DNA of 64,000 bases, taken from assembly GCF_017893965.1 (NCBI RefSeq), contig NZ_CP054142.1, forward strand, positions 992,001-1,056,000. The letters run 5' to 3'. Positions 26,435-35,374 of this stretch are shown here, piece by piece. The notes below the pieces were generated by a model. It was not told where the DNA came from and did not search any database. It saw only the letters and a list, made by a program, of their open reading frames with translations. How positions within the stretch are numbered: position 1 is the first letter of the stretch; each line of letters opens with the position of its first letter. A program made the translations under genes and the position numbers. The stretch is from Treponema parvum (GTDB lineage Bacteria; Spirochaetota; Spirochaetia; Treponematales; Treponemataceae).

Positions 26435-27946
26435 ATGGTAACTTTTTTACTGTGCATCGCTATGTTGGTAGTGGGGTACGTCATCTATGGCAGAGCAGTT
26501 GAAAAATTCTTTGCCCCGTCGAATAACCCGACGCCTGCAATCGCCAATCCTGACGGTATTGATTATGTTCCTATGTCAAATGCGAAGGCGTTTCTTGTGC
26601 AGCTTTTAAATATTGCGGGGCTGGGGCCTATTTTCGGTGCTATTTCAGGCGCACTGTGGGGGCCAAGCGTTTACTTGTGGATTGTATTCGGTACTATTCT
26701 TGCAGGAGGCGTTCACGACTATATGTCAGGCATGCTGTCCGTCCGTAACGACGGAGCAAGTATTACCGAAGTAACCGGTAAGTACATGGGTAAGATAATG
26801 CAATCGATCATGCGCGTTTTCGGCCTTGTTCTTTTGGTTTTAGTAGGCGTTGTATTTATGGTAGGGCCTGCCGGCTTGCTTGCAAAACTTACCGCAAATG
26901 TTTCTTTCTTAAATATTCAGACATGGACGCTTATAATTCTCGTATATTACTTCCTCGCTACGCTGCTTCCCATCGATAAAATCATAGGGCGTTTTTATCC
27001 TATATTCGGAATATGTCTTATTCTCATGGCCATAGGAATTGCCGTCTCTACGATGATACATTCTGCCGAGCGCCCTATGATGGAATTGACGCTTGTAAAC
27101 CTTTATCCTGCGACCGGCAAACGACCCATTTGGCCGCTCATGTTTATAACAGTCGCCTGCGGTGCAATATCCGGCTTCCATGCTACACAGTCGCCGGTAA
27201 TTGCTCGTACTATAAAAAATGAAAAAGACGGACGTAAAATATTTTACGGCGCTATGGTAGCCGAAGGCATTATAGCTATGATATGGGCCGCTGCCGCTAT
27301 CGCTTTTTATTACGATCCTTCCAAAGCCGCCAGCGGAATGGGACTTGAAGCTCTACTTAAAGTAAAGGGCGGAAATTCAACTTCTGTCTATGAAATGTGC
27401 AAAGCTCTTCTTCCAGGAGTGGGAACGGTCATCGCCATGCTGGGCGTTATAGCCTGTCCCATTACTTCCGGCGACACGGCGTTCAGAAGCGCGCGAATGA
27501 TAGTCTTTGACTGGTTCAAGCTCGATGAAAAAAGATTAAAGATTCGCTTAAGCGTCGCAGTGCCCTTGCTTCTTGTCGGTTATGTAATTTCCAAAATAAA
27601 TTACGGCGTTGTCTGGAGATATTTTTCATGGTCGAACCAAACTTTGGCTATGATAGTCCTGTGGTGCGGCGCTACATACTTTGCTACGAACTATCCTAAC
27701 AAAAATTTGTGCTGGATCTGTGCAATTCCTGCGACCTTTATGTCTTCCGTAAGCGTCACATATCTTATGTATGCTCCGGAGTGCTTTAATCTGATCAAGC
27801 AGGGACATACGGGAATCGTAATTTCCTATGCGGTGGGTATAATCGTAGCGCTCGCTTTCCTTGTAATATTTATCGTCCGCGCATACCTGTCGCCTGAAAA
27901 ATGCGTTGAATACCAAAAGTCCGTAAAGCTGGGCCGGAAAGAATAG
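26435..27946 (+). CDS. cstA: CstA-family peptide/pyruvate transporter
   Basis: 503 residues from ATG 26435 with AAGGAG at 26422-26427. The open frame extends upstream to 26252, but that part is translation of the hairpin repeat. Many transmembrane helices are present, starting MVTFLLCIAMLVVGYVIYGRAVEKFFAP, the typical CstA opening. Family blocks are GIDYVPMSNAKAFLVQLLNIAGLGPIFGAISGALWGP, GGVHDYMSGMLSVRN and ISGFHATQSPVIARTIKNE. CstA proteins import peptides or pyruvate under carbon limitation. It stands alone and is convergent with the PfkB kinase (14-bp gap). Confidence 0.9.
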   Translation: MVTFLLCIAMLVVGYVIYGRAVEKFFAPSNNPTPAIANPDGIDYVPMSNAKAFLVQLLNIAGLGPIFGAISGALWGPSVYLWIVFGTILAGGVHDYMSGMLSVRNDGASITEVTGKYMGKIMQSIMRVFGLVLLVLVGVVFMVGPAGLLAKLTANVSFLNIQTWTLIILVYYFLATLLPIDKIIGRFYPIFGICLILMAIGIAVSTMIHSAERPMMELTLVNLYPATGKRPIWPLMFITVACGAISGFHATQSPVIARTIKNEKDGRKIFYGAMVAEGIIAMIWAAAAIAFYYDPSKAASGMGLEALLKVKGGNSTSVYEMCKALLPGVGTVIAMLGVIACPITSGDTAFRSARMIVFDWFKLDEKRLKIRLSVAVPLLLVGYVISKINYGVVWRYFSWSNQTLAMIVLWCGATYFATNYPNKNLCWICAIPATFMSSVSVTYLMYAPECFNLIKQGHTGIVISYAVGIIVALAFLVIFIVRAYLSPEKCVEYQKSVKLGRKE

Positions 27947-27960
27947 TATTGTGATAAGGC

Positions 27961-28896
27961 TCATAAAGTTTCGGCTATCCGATTGAAATGCGTATCCGAA
28001 AGGGTTGAACCTGATTGCGTAACTATGGCCGACGCAAACACGTTCGCCCTTTCTACGGAATCAAAGAGCGACAGTCCCTGTTTAAGTCCTGCGATCATTG
28101 CGCCGCAATGACAGTCTCCGGCACCTGTCGTGTCGACTGCGTTTACCTTATTCCGGCATGGAATTTGTACGGCCTTCTTCAGCGCTTTGTCGTAACAAAA
28201 GGCTCCCTCTTTTCCTTGGGTGATCACAATGGAGTTATGCGTAAAAGAAAAGAGCGTCTCGGCGGCTGTATGAACGGATTTTGTTTTGGTAAAAGACAGG
28301 GCTTCTTCGTCATTCAAATGAAGAACGGGCTCCAAGTTAAAAATATTTGAAAGCAGTCTTTTATCTATACTGTTTATGCGCGGCCCCGGAGCGAAGAACA
28401 AGTTTATGTTTGAATGTGTTTTGTTTTGATCTTTTAATGTTTTTTCAAGAAACGAAACTATTTTTTTTCCGTCTACGTCTTCTATTTCAAGTCCGCAAAA
28501 ATATATTCCGTCTACGTTTACAAAATCGACGTTTAAAAACCATGACGGGTCAAATCTGTATTCTGCCCCATGCTTGCTTAAAAATGTTCGCCGGCCGTTT
28601 TTTTCAATTATGCAGTAGCAGCAGCCGTTTTCTATTTCCGGCGTACGGACAAAGACCGGGATTTCAAGCTCTTTAAGCTTTTGTTCAATAAAGTTTCCGT
28701 ATATTCCGCTTCCTACGGGCGAACACAGCTTGTAAGGCAGCTTGAATTGGCGCAAAACCGTGGAAGCGTTAAAGGCACAACCTCCTACGGACATGCTCTG
28801 TTCGATTATGTTTTCATCCTGTCCCGGAGCCGGCAAGTTGTTTATGTTCAATATAATGTCGGCACAGGTTGAACCTATAAAAAGCGTTTGCTTCAT
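27961..28896 (-). CDS. PfkB-family carbohydrate kinase
   Basis: 311 residues. The N-terminus IGSTCADIILNINNLPAPGQ and GGCAFNASTVLRQF give the sugar-binding start, and VDTTGAGDCHCGAMIAGL (~residues 246-263) is the second PfkB signature with the catalytic Asp and anion hole. Substrate may be ribose, fructose, a nucleoside or pseudouridine; it cannot be told. No Shine-Dalgarno sequence is present. TTGACA (complement of 28928-28933) -18- TATACT (complement of 28904-28909) ends 7 nt before the ATG, so a leaderless mRNA is expected. Confidence 0.88.
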   Translation of the reverse strand: MKQTLFIGSTCADIILNINNLPAPGQDENIIEQSMSVGGCAFNASTVLRQFKLPYKLCSPVGSGIYGNFIEQKLKELEIPVFVRTPEIENGCCYCIIEKNGRRTFLSKHGAEYRFDPSWFLNVDFVNVDGIYFCGLEIEDVDGKKIVSFLEKTLKDQNKTHSNINLFFAPGPRINSIDKRLLSNIFNLEPVLHLNDEEALSFTKTKSVHTAAETLFSFTHNSIVITQGKEGAFCYDKALKKAVQIPCRNKVNAVDTTGAGDCHCGAMIAGLKQGLSLFDSVERANVFASAIVTQSGSTLSDTHFNRIAETL

Positions 28897-28903
28897 GCAA
28901 GAA

Positions 28904-28933
28904 AGTATAAGGAATCGTGCCTGCGCCTGTCAA
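28904..28933 (-). promoter_or_regulatory. Promoter of the PfkB kinase, leaderless geometry
   Basis: On the minus strand TTGACA-18-TATACT, with the -10 box ending 7 nt before the ATG at 28896. Confidence 0.6.
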
Positions 28934-28953
28934 CTTATGCGCATCGGTTAAGA

Positions 28954-30153
28954 TTAAAAGCCGCCGGTTTTTGAGTTCTCGCTGTTTTCAGAAAGCCACT
29001 TAATCAAATTTTTATGGATAATTCCGTTTTGCGAAAAATCGAACTTATCCAGCGACAGAACATATTTTGGATAATTATCCTTAACACTGTCGTAAGCTCC
29101 GAATTCGCGTTCGATTGTTTTATCGTTGGCAAGCAGGTAACAAACTTGGAAATATTTTTTTTCATTCCCTTTTTGTGCTATAAAATCAATTTCAGTATTT
29201 TTTAGAATGCCGACATGAACTTCATACCCGCGATTTAACAGTTCGTTATAAACTATGTTTTCTAAGCTGGCGCCGACATCTATTTTAGTGGAATGAATTC
29301 TGGCTAAGCTGACATCTGCGAGATAATATTTTTCAAAAGTGGATAAAATCCTTTTGCCATGAATATCATAGCGTGAAACTTTATTCACAATACACGAATT
29401 GGTAATGAACGAAAGATAATTATACAGCGATTCTTTAGAGCAATCTCTTTTTTCTGCTTTAAGAAAATTCACAATTGATGTTCCCGAAAAAATCTGAGAC
29501 ATATTTATGGAAAGATAATCGATGATCTTATTCAACAAGGCTACGTTTTGGATTTTATAACGGGAAACTACATCTTTTAATACAATGGAATCATACAAAT
29601 CGGAAAGAAAAACTCTTATATCCTCGTCATTCTTTATTGAAAAACGCTGCGGCATTCCTCCCCAACGAATATAGTCCATAAGCGCTTCGTCATTTGCTTC
29701 GTGAATTCCTTGAATTTCAAGCGCTTCGGCAAAACTGAATGGAAGAATTTTAAAAGAAACATAGCGACCGGAAAGCAATGTCGCCAGTTCTCCTGATAAA
29801 AGTTTTGTGTTAGAGCCGGTGATAAAAATACTTGTATTTAGAAGCCTGAAAGAGTTAATCGCTTTTTCAAAATTTGCGACATTCTGTATCTCATCAAAAA
29901 ACAAATAATATTTTTGATCATCATTAATAAGATTTTTTACGTATTTATAAAGATCCAGTTCATCTTTTAACGCATTAAATTGTAAATCTTCAAAGTTGAT
30001 AAAAATTTTATGAGCCTCGTCGGCATCAATTTCGTTTACGATCTGCCTTAGGATTACAGATTTACCGCATCGGCGAATACCGATAAGCGCTTTGACGAGT
30101 TCATTTTCATAAAAAGGTCTTATTTTTTTTAACCAATTTTCCCTTATTATCAT
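28954..30153 (-). CDS. AAA+ ATPase with C-terminal DUF4143
   Basis: 399 residues. Walker A GIRRCGKSVILRQI (~residues 26-39), Walker B YYLFFDEIQNV (~82-92) and sensor FITGSN give the ATPase core. A winged-helix section (~200-290) leads to the DUF4143 nuclease-like tail (NELLNRGYEVHVGILKNTEIDFIAQKGNEKKYFQVCY), with an E-D-K pattern like PD-(D/E)xK. The family is widespread in anaerobes and its function is unsettled. The start at 30153 has no Shine-Dalgarno sequence; TTGCAT-17-TATTAT ends 6 nt before it. The gene and its flanks look more AT-rich than the housekeeping blocks, which hints at transfer. Confidence 0.88.
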   Translation of the reverse strand: MIIRENWLKKIRPFYENELVKALIGIRRCGKSVILRQIVNEIDADEAHKIFINFEDLQFNALKDELDLYKYVKNLINDDQKYYLFFDEIQNVANFEKAINSFRLLNTSIFITGSNTKLLSGELATLLSGRYVSFKILPFSFAEALEIQGIHEANDEALMDYIRWGGMPQRFSIKNDEDIRVFLSDLYDSIVLKDVVSRYKIQNVALLNKIIDYLSINMSQIFSGTSIVNFLKAEKRDCSKESLYNYLSFITNSCIVNKVSRYDIHGKRILSTFEKYYLADVSLARIHSTKIDVGASLENIVYNELLNRGYEVHVGILKNTEIDFIAQKGNEKKYFQVCYLLANDKTIEREFGAYDSVKDNYPKYVLSLDKFDFSQNGIIHKNLIKWLSENSENSKTGGF

Positions 30154-30159
30154 AATGAT

Positions 30160-30188
30160 ATAATAGACTTAAAATTAAAATAATGCAA
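30160..30188 (-). promoter_or_regulatory. Promoter of the DUF4143 ATPase, leaderless geometry
   Basis: Minus strand TTGCAT (complement of 30183-30188), a 17-bp spacer, TATTAT (complement of 30160-30165), then 6 nt to the ATG. Confidence 0.6.
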
Positions 30189-30206
30189 CTTATAAGGTTG
30201 AAACGT

Positions 30207-30270
30207 ACTAAAAGCATATAGAAACGGCGTTTCCGGAAATCGAAATTTTCGCGCATACTGCTTGTATTTA
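30207..30270 (+). repeat. Degenerate copy of the terminal hairpin module (copy 3)
   Basis: Inner stem GGAAAT-cgaa-ATTTTC (30235-30250) with weak outer arms AAGCA (30212-30216) / TGCTT (30258-30262). It lies between the DUF4143 gene and the sugar operon, without a start codon directly behind it. The remaining bases up to the promoter at 30385 show no gene. Confidence 0.5.
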
Positions 30271-30347
30271 TCAGATGACGCCGAGCAACTTCCACCAAAG
30301 AACCGATAGGGCGGCCTGTGCAAAAACAGCGGCTTTTTAAGTGGACA

Positions 30348-30438
30348 GTTCCCTTTTTAGAACCATTTTTTTTCTTAAAAAACATTGACAGGTGATAAAA
30401 ACGAATTTATACTTTGTATGAGGTTCTTAAAAAGAACC
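30348..30438 (+). promoter_or_regulatory. Promoter and operators of the sugar ABC operon
   Basis: TTGACA (30385-30390) -17- TATACT (30408-30413) is a near-consensus promoter. A perfect 17-bp palindrome, GGTTCTT-AAA-AAGAACC (30422-30438), covers the transcription start. An imperfect relative, GTTCCCTTTTTAGAACC, lies at 30348-30364 upstream of the -35. Repression by the FadR-type regulator encoded at the operon end (34503) is the simplest inference. Confidence 0.7.
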
Positions 30439-30470
30439 ATTTTGTAAAAGCTGATTTTCAGGAGGATTTT

Positions 30471-31787
30471 ATGAAAAAGAGACTCTTATCGGTGCTCTGC
30501 CTTACTTTAGTTCTTGGTATGGCTTTTGCTGCCGGAGGAAAAGAGACAGGCAAGACGGAACTTACGCTTTGGCACAGTTTTAGCGGCAACGCGGCAAAAG
30601 CGTTACAGATGATCGTAGACCAATTTAATACATCTCAAGATCGCATCCATGTGGACGCACAATACCAAGGGTCGTATGAAGAATCTCTTAACAAATTAAA
30701 AGCGTCCATGCGCACAAATTCCGGCCCGGATATGGTACAAATTTATGAAGCCGGCACGCGATTTATGGTAGACAGCGGATTTGTTCTGCCCATGCAGAAT
30801 ATCATCAGCAAATATAAAATTGATATATCAAATTTGGAAGAAAATATTCTGGCGTATTATACGATAAATAATAAGCTGTATTCGATACCCATGAATACAT
30901 CCGTTCCTATCTGTTACTATAATAAAACAATCCTATCAAAATTAGGATATGAAGACGGTCCGAAATCTTGGGATGATATCATCACAATTTCACAAATGGT
31001 ACAGCAAAAAAATATGTCGAAATGGGGAATTGCACTCTCAACGAATATGTGGTGGTTTGAATTAATGTTACTCCAGCAAGGTGTAAATTTAGTAGACCAA
31101 AATAACGGGCGAAGCGGAGCTGCAACCCGTACTGTGTTTGCAAAAGATAATTTATCTTATCAAATCGCGGAAAAGTGGCTGTATTTGTATAAAAACAACT
31201 ACGCTTCGAACACCGGATTTTCATCTTCGGATTGTCGTACCGTATTCTTTTCCGGAATGGCTCCGATTATTCTGGATTCTTCCAGTTCATTGCGGGATTA
31301 TATCGATGTAACAAGCGGTAAGTTTGAACTGGCCGTATGCGCTTTGCCTACATTGAACAAAGGAGCTGCAAACGGAGGAGTGACGCTGGGAGGCGCTTCT
31401 TTATACGTAATCGATAATAATAAATATACGGATAAAAAACTGGACTCAATTGCCGAATTTATTAAATACTTGATTTCCGCCGACGCACAATCAATATTAT
31501 GTTTAAATACCGGTTATTATTCGGTAACTAAAACCGTGTATGACTTGGATTCCGTTAAAAAGAATTTGCAAAAATATCCTCAATATGTGACGGTGCGAGA
31601 TATAATGAGAGAATCTAAAAGCATGGGAAAGGGTGCAATTTACGGTGTTTTCACGGAGGGGCGATCAACATATAAAAACTATTTTGAAGAAATGTTATTA
31701 GGTGAAATTACCCCGAAAGAATGTATCGATAAATCCGCACACGATATTGATATACTTATATCCGAATATAACGCGTCAAACAAATAG
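30471..31787 (+). CDS. Carbohydrate ABC transporter substrate-binding protein
   Basis: 438 residues from ATG 30471 with AGGAGG; the frame start at 30414 lies in the operator. MKKRLLSVLCLTLVLGMAFA|AGGKE is a signal peptide. Unlike many treponemal binding proteins it has no lipobox Cys. The mature part is family-1 (MalE/UgpB-like): ELTLWHSFSGNAAKALQMIVDQFN at the N-terminus, YSIPMNTSVPICYYNKTIL in the hinge region, and GGASLYVIDNNKYTDKKLDS. It delivers a sugar or sugar-phosphate to the two permeases that follow 35 bp downstream. Ligand unknown. Confidence 0.92.
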   Translation: MKKRLLSVLCLTLVLGMAFAAGGKETGKTELTLWHSFSGNAAKALQMIVDQFNTSQDRIHVDAQYQGSYEESLNKLKASMRTNSGPDMVQIYEAGTRFMVDSGFVLPMQNIISKYKIDISNLEENILAYYTINNKLYSIPMNTSVPICYYNKTILSKLGYEDGPKSWDDIITISQMVQQKNMSKWGIALSTNMWWFELMLLQQGVNLVDQNNGRSGAATRTVFAKDNLSYQIAEKWLYLYKNNYASNTGFSSSDCRTVFFSGMAPIILDSSSSLRDYIDVTSGKFELAVCALPTLNKGAANGGVTLGGASLYVIDNNKYTDKKLDSIAEFIKYLISADAQSILCLNTGYYSVTKTVYDLDSVKKNLQKYPQYVTVRDIMRESKSMGKGAIYGVFTEGRSTYKNYFEEMLLGEITPKECIDKSAHDIDILISEYNASNK

Positions 31788-31822
31788 GTAAAAAGTTTAT
31801 TCTATAAAGAAGGGAAAGCTGT

Positions 31823-32710
31823 ATGGAGCGTAACAAAAAGCGTTATCGGGGGCAAATATTGCAAAGGCTGGAGCCTTATACATATCTTTTGCCTGTATCG
31901 ATAATCTTCGGCATATTTATATATTACCCCTTGATACGAACAATCAGAATGAGCGTTTCTGTTGTAAATTCTATGGGAAAGGTTGTGTCGTTCTGCGGAT
32001 TAAAGAATTTCATAAATTTATTTTCCGCAGGTGCGTTTTGGAACAGCCTTTTTTTAACAATAAGATTTACTGTGATGATTGTTCCTGCACAGATAATTAC
32101 GGGAGTATTTTTAGGCTTACTGGCAACAGACCCCAAAAGAAAAACCGATATGGTACGCACCATATTCGCTTTCCCGATGGCGGTTTCATCCGCCTGCGCA
32201 TCGATTATTTGGTTATTGCTCTTTAATCCTACCACAGGGCTGGTCAATTGGGTTTTGGGAAAAAGCATAGATTGGCTCGCTAACGGAAACTTAGCATTGC
32301 TTATGGTAACAGTTGCGACTTGGTGGCTGACAATGGGAATGAATTTCATTTACGCTTATTCAGGTCTTCAAGCTATTCCAGCCAGCCTATATGAATATTC
32401 ATGCGTCGAAGGCGCAAATTACTTTCAGACCCTTTGGTATATCACATTGCCCAGTATGTCCCCTACGTTGTTTTTCTTGTTAATAGTTAACACGATCGGA
32501 GCCTTCCAAACATTTACACAGGTAAAACTGATGACACTGGGCGGCCCTGCAAACAAAACCTCCGTCTTGTCGTATTCTATCTACAAAGAAGCATTTTTAA
32601 ACAACCGCTGGGGATATGCTTCGGCACAATCCATTGTTTTTCTGATTATTCTATTAATAATTTCCATTATTCAATTTCGTACAGAGAAAAAAGGAGTGTT
32701 TTACCAATGA
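31823..32710 (+). CDS. Sugar ABC transporter permease, MalF/UgpA type
   Basis: 295 residues, six predicted helices (first: TYLLPVSIIFGIFIYYPLIRTIRMS). The EAA coupling loop is EYSCVEGANYFQTLWYITLPSMSP (~residues 190-213). It overlaps the next permease by 4 bp (ATGA). No ATP-binding gene is in the operon, so it presumably shares a MsmK/UgpC-type ATPase encoded elsewhere. Confidence 0.92.
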   Translation: MERNKKRYRGQILQRLEPYTYLLPVSIIFGIFIYYPLIRTIRMSVSVVNSMGKVVSFCGLKNFINLFSAGAFWNSLFLTIRFTVMIVPAQIITGVFLGLLATDPKRKTDMVRTIFAFPMAVSSACASIIWLLLFNPTTGLVNWVLGKSIDWLANGNLALLMVTVATWWLTMGMNFIYAYSGLQAIPASLYEYSCVEGANYFQTLWYITLPSMSPTLFFLLIVNTIGAFQTFTQVKLMTLGGPANKTSVLSYSIYKEAFLNNRWGYASAQSIVFLIILLIISIIQFRTEKKGVFYQ

Positions 32711-33534
32711 AATCTGTTTTTCGATTGGAACGGTTGGTTGTGCTTGCACTAAAGACTTTTATGATACTTATTATTTTATGCCCTATTCTTTATGCAATGA
32801 ATGTAAGTTTTATGACCACACCGGAAATTTTTAAAAGACCTCCGACGTTGATTCCCTCCAGTTTTTTATTAACAAGCTATCGGCAAGCGCTTAAAACGGC
32901 GCCTTTATTCCGATATTTATTTAACAGTTTCGTTATGGCTTCTTCGGTAATGATCGGACAGATTATTCTGGCGAGTATGGCCGCTTTTTCTTTCTCTCAT
33001 TTTAAATTTAAAACCAAACAAATCATCTTTATGGCATTTCTGGCAACCATGATGATCCCGGCGGAATCATTAGTTATCAGCAATTATTTAACAATCGGCG
33101 ATATGAGACTGTATGACACATATCTGGCCATGATATTGCCTAATCTTGCTTCGGCAATGTCAATCTTCTTTATGCGGCAAGCCTTTATGCAAATACCTAC
33201 GGCATTGTATGAAGCGGCCAGAATTGAAGGATGCAGCAATTTCAGATATTTATTTACAATGCTTCTGCCTATGTCTAAAGGCTCTATCGGAGCAATCTGT
33301 ATTTACACATTTATAAAAGCGTGGAATGCTTACCTATGGCCGCTTTTGGTGACAAATAAAACCAATATGAGGACAGTACAGATAGGCGTGGGAATGCTTT
33401 ACGACAGAGAAGCCGCGTCATATAATATGATTATGGCAGGTATCGTTATTGTACTTATTCCTTCAATAATAGTTTTTATCGTTGGACAAAGGCAAATTCT
33501 TTCCGGCTCGCTATCGGGAGCTATAAAGGGATAA
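32707..33534 (+). CDS. Sugar ABC transporter permease, MalG/UgpE type
   Basis: 275 residues, six predicted helices. The EAA loop is EAARIEGCSNFRYLFTMLLPMSKG (~residues 177-200). PTLIPSSFLLTSYRQAL after the first helix is typical of the MalG branch. The start overlaps the previous stop. It is followed after ~100 bp, with a small AGACC/GGTCT hairpin (about 33588-33606), by the PHP gene. Confidence 0.92.
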   Translation: MKSVFRLERLVVLALKTFMILIILCPILYAMNVSFMTTPEIFKRPPTLIPSSFLLTSYRQALKTAPLFRYLFNSFVMASSVMIGQIILASMAAFSFSHFKFKTKQIIFMAFLATMMIPAESLVISNYLTIGDMRLYDTYLAMILPNLASAMSIFFMRQAFMQIPTALYEAARIEGCSNFRYLFTMLLPMSKGSIGAICIYTFIKAWNAYLWPLLVTNKTNMRTVQIGVGMLYDREAASYNMIMAGIVIVLIPSIIVFIVGQRQILSGSLSGAIKG

Positions 33535-33635
33535 AAATATTAAAATTTTTATTAATAAACGATATTTGTATGTAGCCCGCTGAATATTAAGACCATAGAA
33601 GTAGGTCTAAATACTTCTGAAGAAGGTAGAATAAA

Positions 33636-34439
33636 ATGGCGTCATTTATTTATGAAACTCATATGCATACATCTCAGGCAAGCGCGTGCGGAAAATCACC
33701 GGGAAAAGATTATATTCAAAAATATATAGACGCCGGATACTCCGGAATTATAATTACCGATCATTTTTTTCGCGGAAATTGCGGAATCAATAGAAATCTG
33801 CCATGGGAGCAGCGCGTTCACTTATTTTGCCAAGGCTATGAAGATGCAAAAGAAGCCGGTTATAAAGCAAATTTTCCCGTTTTCTTTGGATGGGAAGAAT
33901 ATTATGACGGTGACGAGTTCCTGGTTTACGGCATAGATGAGAAATGGATGCTGAAACATCCGGAAATGGAAAACTGGACCCGCTTTGAACAATATCAACA
34001 GGTTCACATAGCAGGAGGATGCGTCGTTCAAGCTCATCCTTTCCGTGAACGTGATTATATTAAGACAATCCATCTGTCTACCCTCTGTGTAGATGCCGTT
34101 GAAGGCGTGAATTCCGATAACAGCCCGGAATGCAACGGTCTTGCCGTAAGATATGCAAAAATGCTGGGGCTTCCTATTACGGGCGGCTCCGACAATCACT
34201 GTGCGGACACCATGCGATTTGAAAAACTTTCGGGTGTCGTATTTGAAACGCCCCTGCGTGATATTCACGATTATGTAAGCGCCATATTAAATCGTAAACC
34301 GTTTAAAGTACACGCCCAACCGGAAAATATGATCTGGCGTGAAGACGCCGAAATTCACACACCGGTAAAAATTCACGGTGAAAACGATAGCATAATACAG
34401 GGCGATATTAAGCGTTTTTTACGTAACGGAGAATTTTAG
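33636..34439 (+). CDS. PHP-domain phosphoesterase
   Basis: 267 residues. The PHP metal motifs are in order: YETHMHTSQ (H-x-H), IIITDHF, GWEEYY (Glu), VVQAHPFRE (His) and GGSDNH (Asp-x-His). Such proteins are metal-dependent phosphoesterases. It lies in the sugar import operon, so hydrolysis of an imported phosphorylated sugar or glycerol ester is plausible. The same residue set occurs in histidinol-phosphatase-like proteins; the gene is not near his genes, so I prefer the catabolic role. Confidence 0.88.
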   Translation: MASFIYETHMHTSQASACGKSPGKDYIQKYIDAGYSGIIITDHFFRGNCGINRNLPWEQRVHLFCQGYEDAKEAGYKANFPVFFGWEEYYDGDEFLVYGIDEKWMLKHPEMENWTRFEQYQQVHIAGGCVVQAHPFRERDYIKTIHLSTLCVDAVEGVNSDNSPECNGLAVRYAKMLGLPITGGSDNHCADTMRFEKLSGVVFETPLRDIHDYVSAILNRKPFKVHAQPENMIWREDAEIHTPVKIHGENDSIIQGDIKRFLRNGEF

Positions 34440-34502
34440 AAATGCAAAAATTCGTTGTCGAAGGCTTAACGGCCTGCGCGGTAAAAGAGTAAGAGGAATC
34501 GA

Positions 34503-35228
34503 GTGCGGCAATCATCGGTTAAAATCCACCCTATTGAGAAAAATTTACTGCCCGATAAGGTTGAAGACGAAATTTTAACTTATATTGTAAAAAATCATTT
34601 AAAAGCCGGAGATAAAATTCCGTCCGAGCGTGAACTTTCAGTAAAACTTAAAGTAGGACGAAATTCCGTTCGCAATGCGTTTTTATCTTTGGAAAATAAA
34701 AATATAATCGATCGCCATATCGGAAAAGGTTCGTTTTTAAAAACAATACATTTTGAAAACACCAAAGCGAATGTTGACGTGCGTCTTTTTGAAGTTAATT
34801 TTACCGACATACTTGAAATTAAAACGGATTTGGAAAAACTGGCAATAAAAAAAGCCGTCGACAACGGCAGCGACGAAATGTTTAACGAGTTGATACAAAA
34901 AGCAAAGTATATGTCGGCCTTGGCTGAAAAGGGCGAATATTCAATAGAGGCGGATAGAGATTTTCATTCAAAATTATACGATTGCGCGGGTTCAAAAACA
35001 TTAAAACAGCTATTGTTAAATCTCATAGACGCTTTGGATTACTATCAATGCATATATGCAAACCCGCATGCCCAGTGGATACTGACGGTTCCGTATCATC
35101 TTGATATTGCGTGTGCTTGTAAGGAAAGAAACCTTGTACTTGCGCTCGCAGCTCATGCGTATATTTATAATTGTGATTTAAAAGTGCTCAGTTCCAAAGT
35201 AAAGGATAAGGCTGTGATACAAAAATAG
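34503..35228 (+). CDS. FadR-subfamily GntR transcriptional regulator
   Basis: 241 residues from GTG 34503 with AGAGGAA. The N-terminal winged helix is GntR type (LKAGDKIPSERELSVKLKVGRNSVRNAFLSLENKNII, ~residues 36-72). The C-terminal FCD all-helical effector domain includes DRDFHSKLYDCAGS (~155-168) with the metal Asp/His pattern. As the last gene of the sugar operon it is the best candidate for the repressor that binds the palindrome at 30422-30438, with the imported sugar as effector. Confidence 0.9.
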   Translation: MRQSSVKIHPIEKNLLPDKVEDEILTYIVKNHLKAGDKIPSERELSVKLKVGRNSVRNAFLSLENKNIIDRHIGKGSFLKTIHFENTKANVDVRLFEVNFTDILEIKTDLEKLAIKKAVDNGSDEMFNELIQKAKYMSALAEKGEYSIEADRDFHSKLYDCAGSKTLKQLLLNLIDALDYYQCIYANPHAQWILTVPYHLDIACACKERNLVLALAAHAYIYNCDLKVLSSKVKDKAVIQK

Positions 35229-35374
35229 CGGAGGATGCCTTTTTCTGCATGTTTGTTTGCCGGAAGCCGTATGCCGTTTCTGCAGGCGAATACAGCGGCA
35301 AAGAATAGACCGCGTTGTCTGTGCTGAAGTTGAAGGCGACAAACCGGAATTCGAACCGACTAGGAGATAGAATT

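Noticed and set aside
28954-30153. DUF4143 ATPase as part of a toxin-antitoxin pair
   Set aside because: No small partner gene lies next to it; the neighbours are a sugar kinase and a transporter operon.
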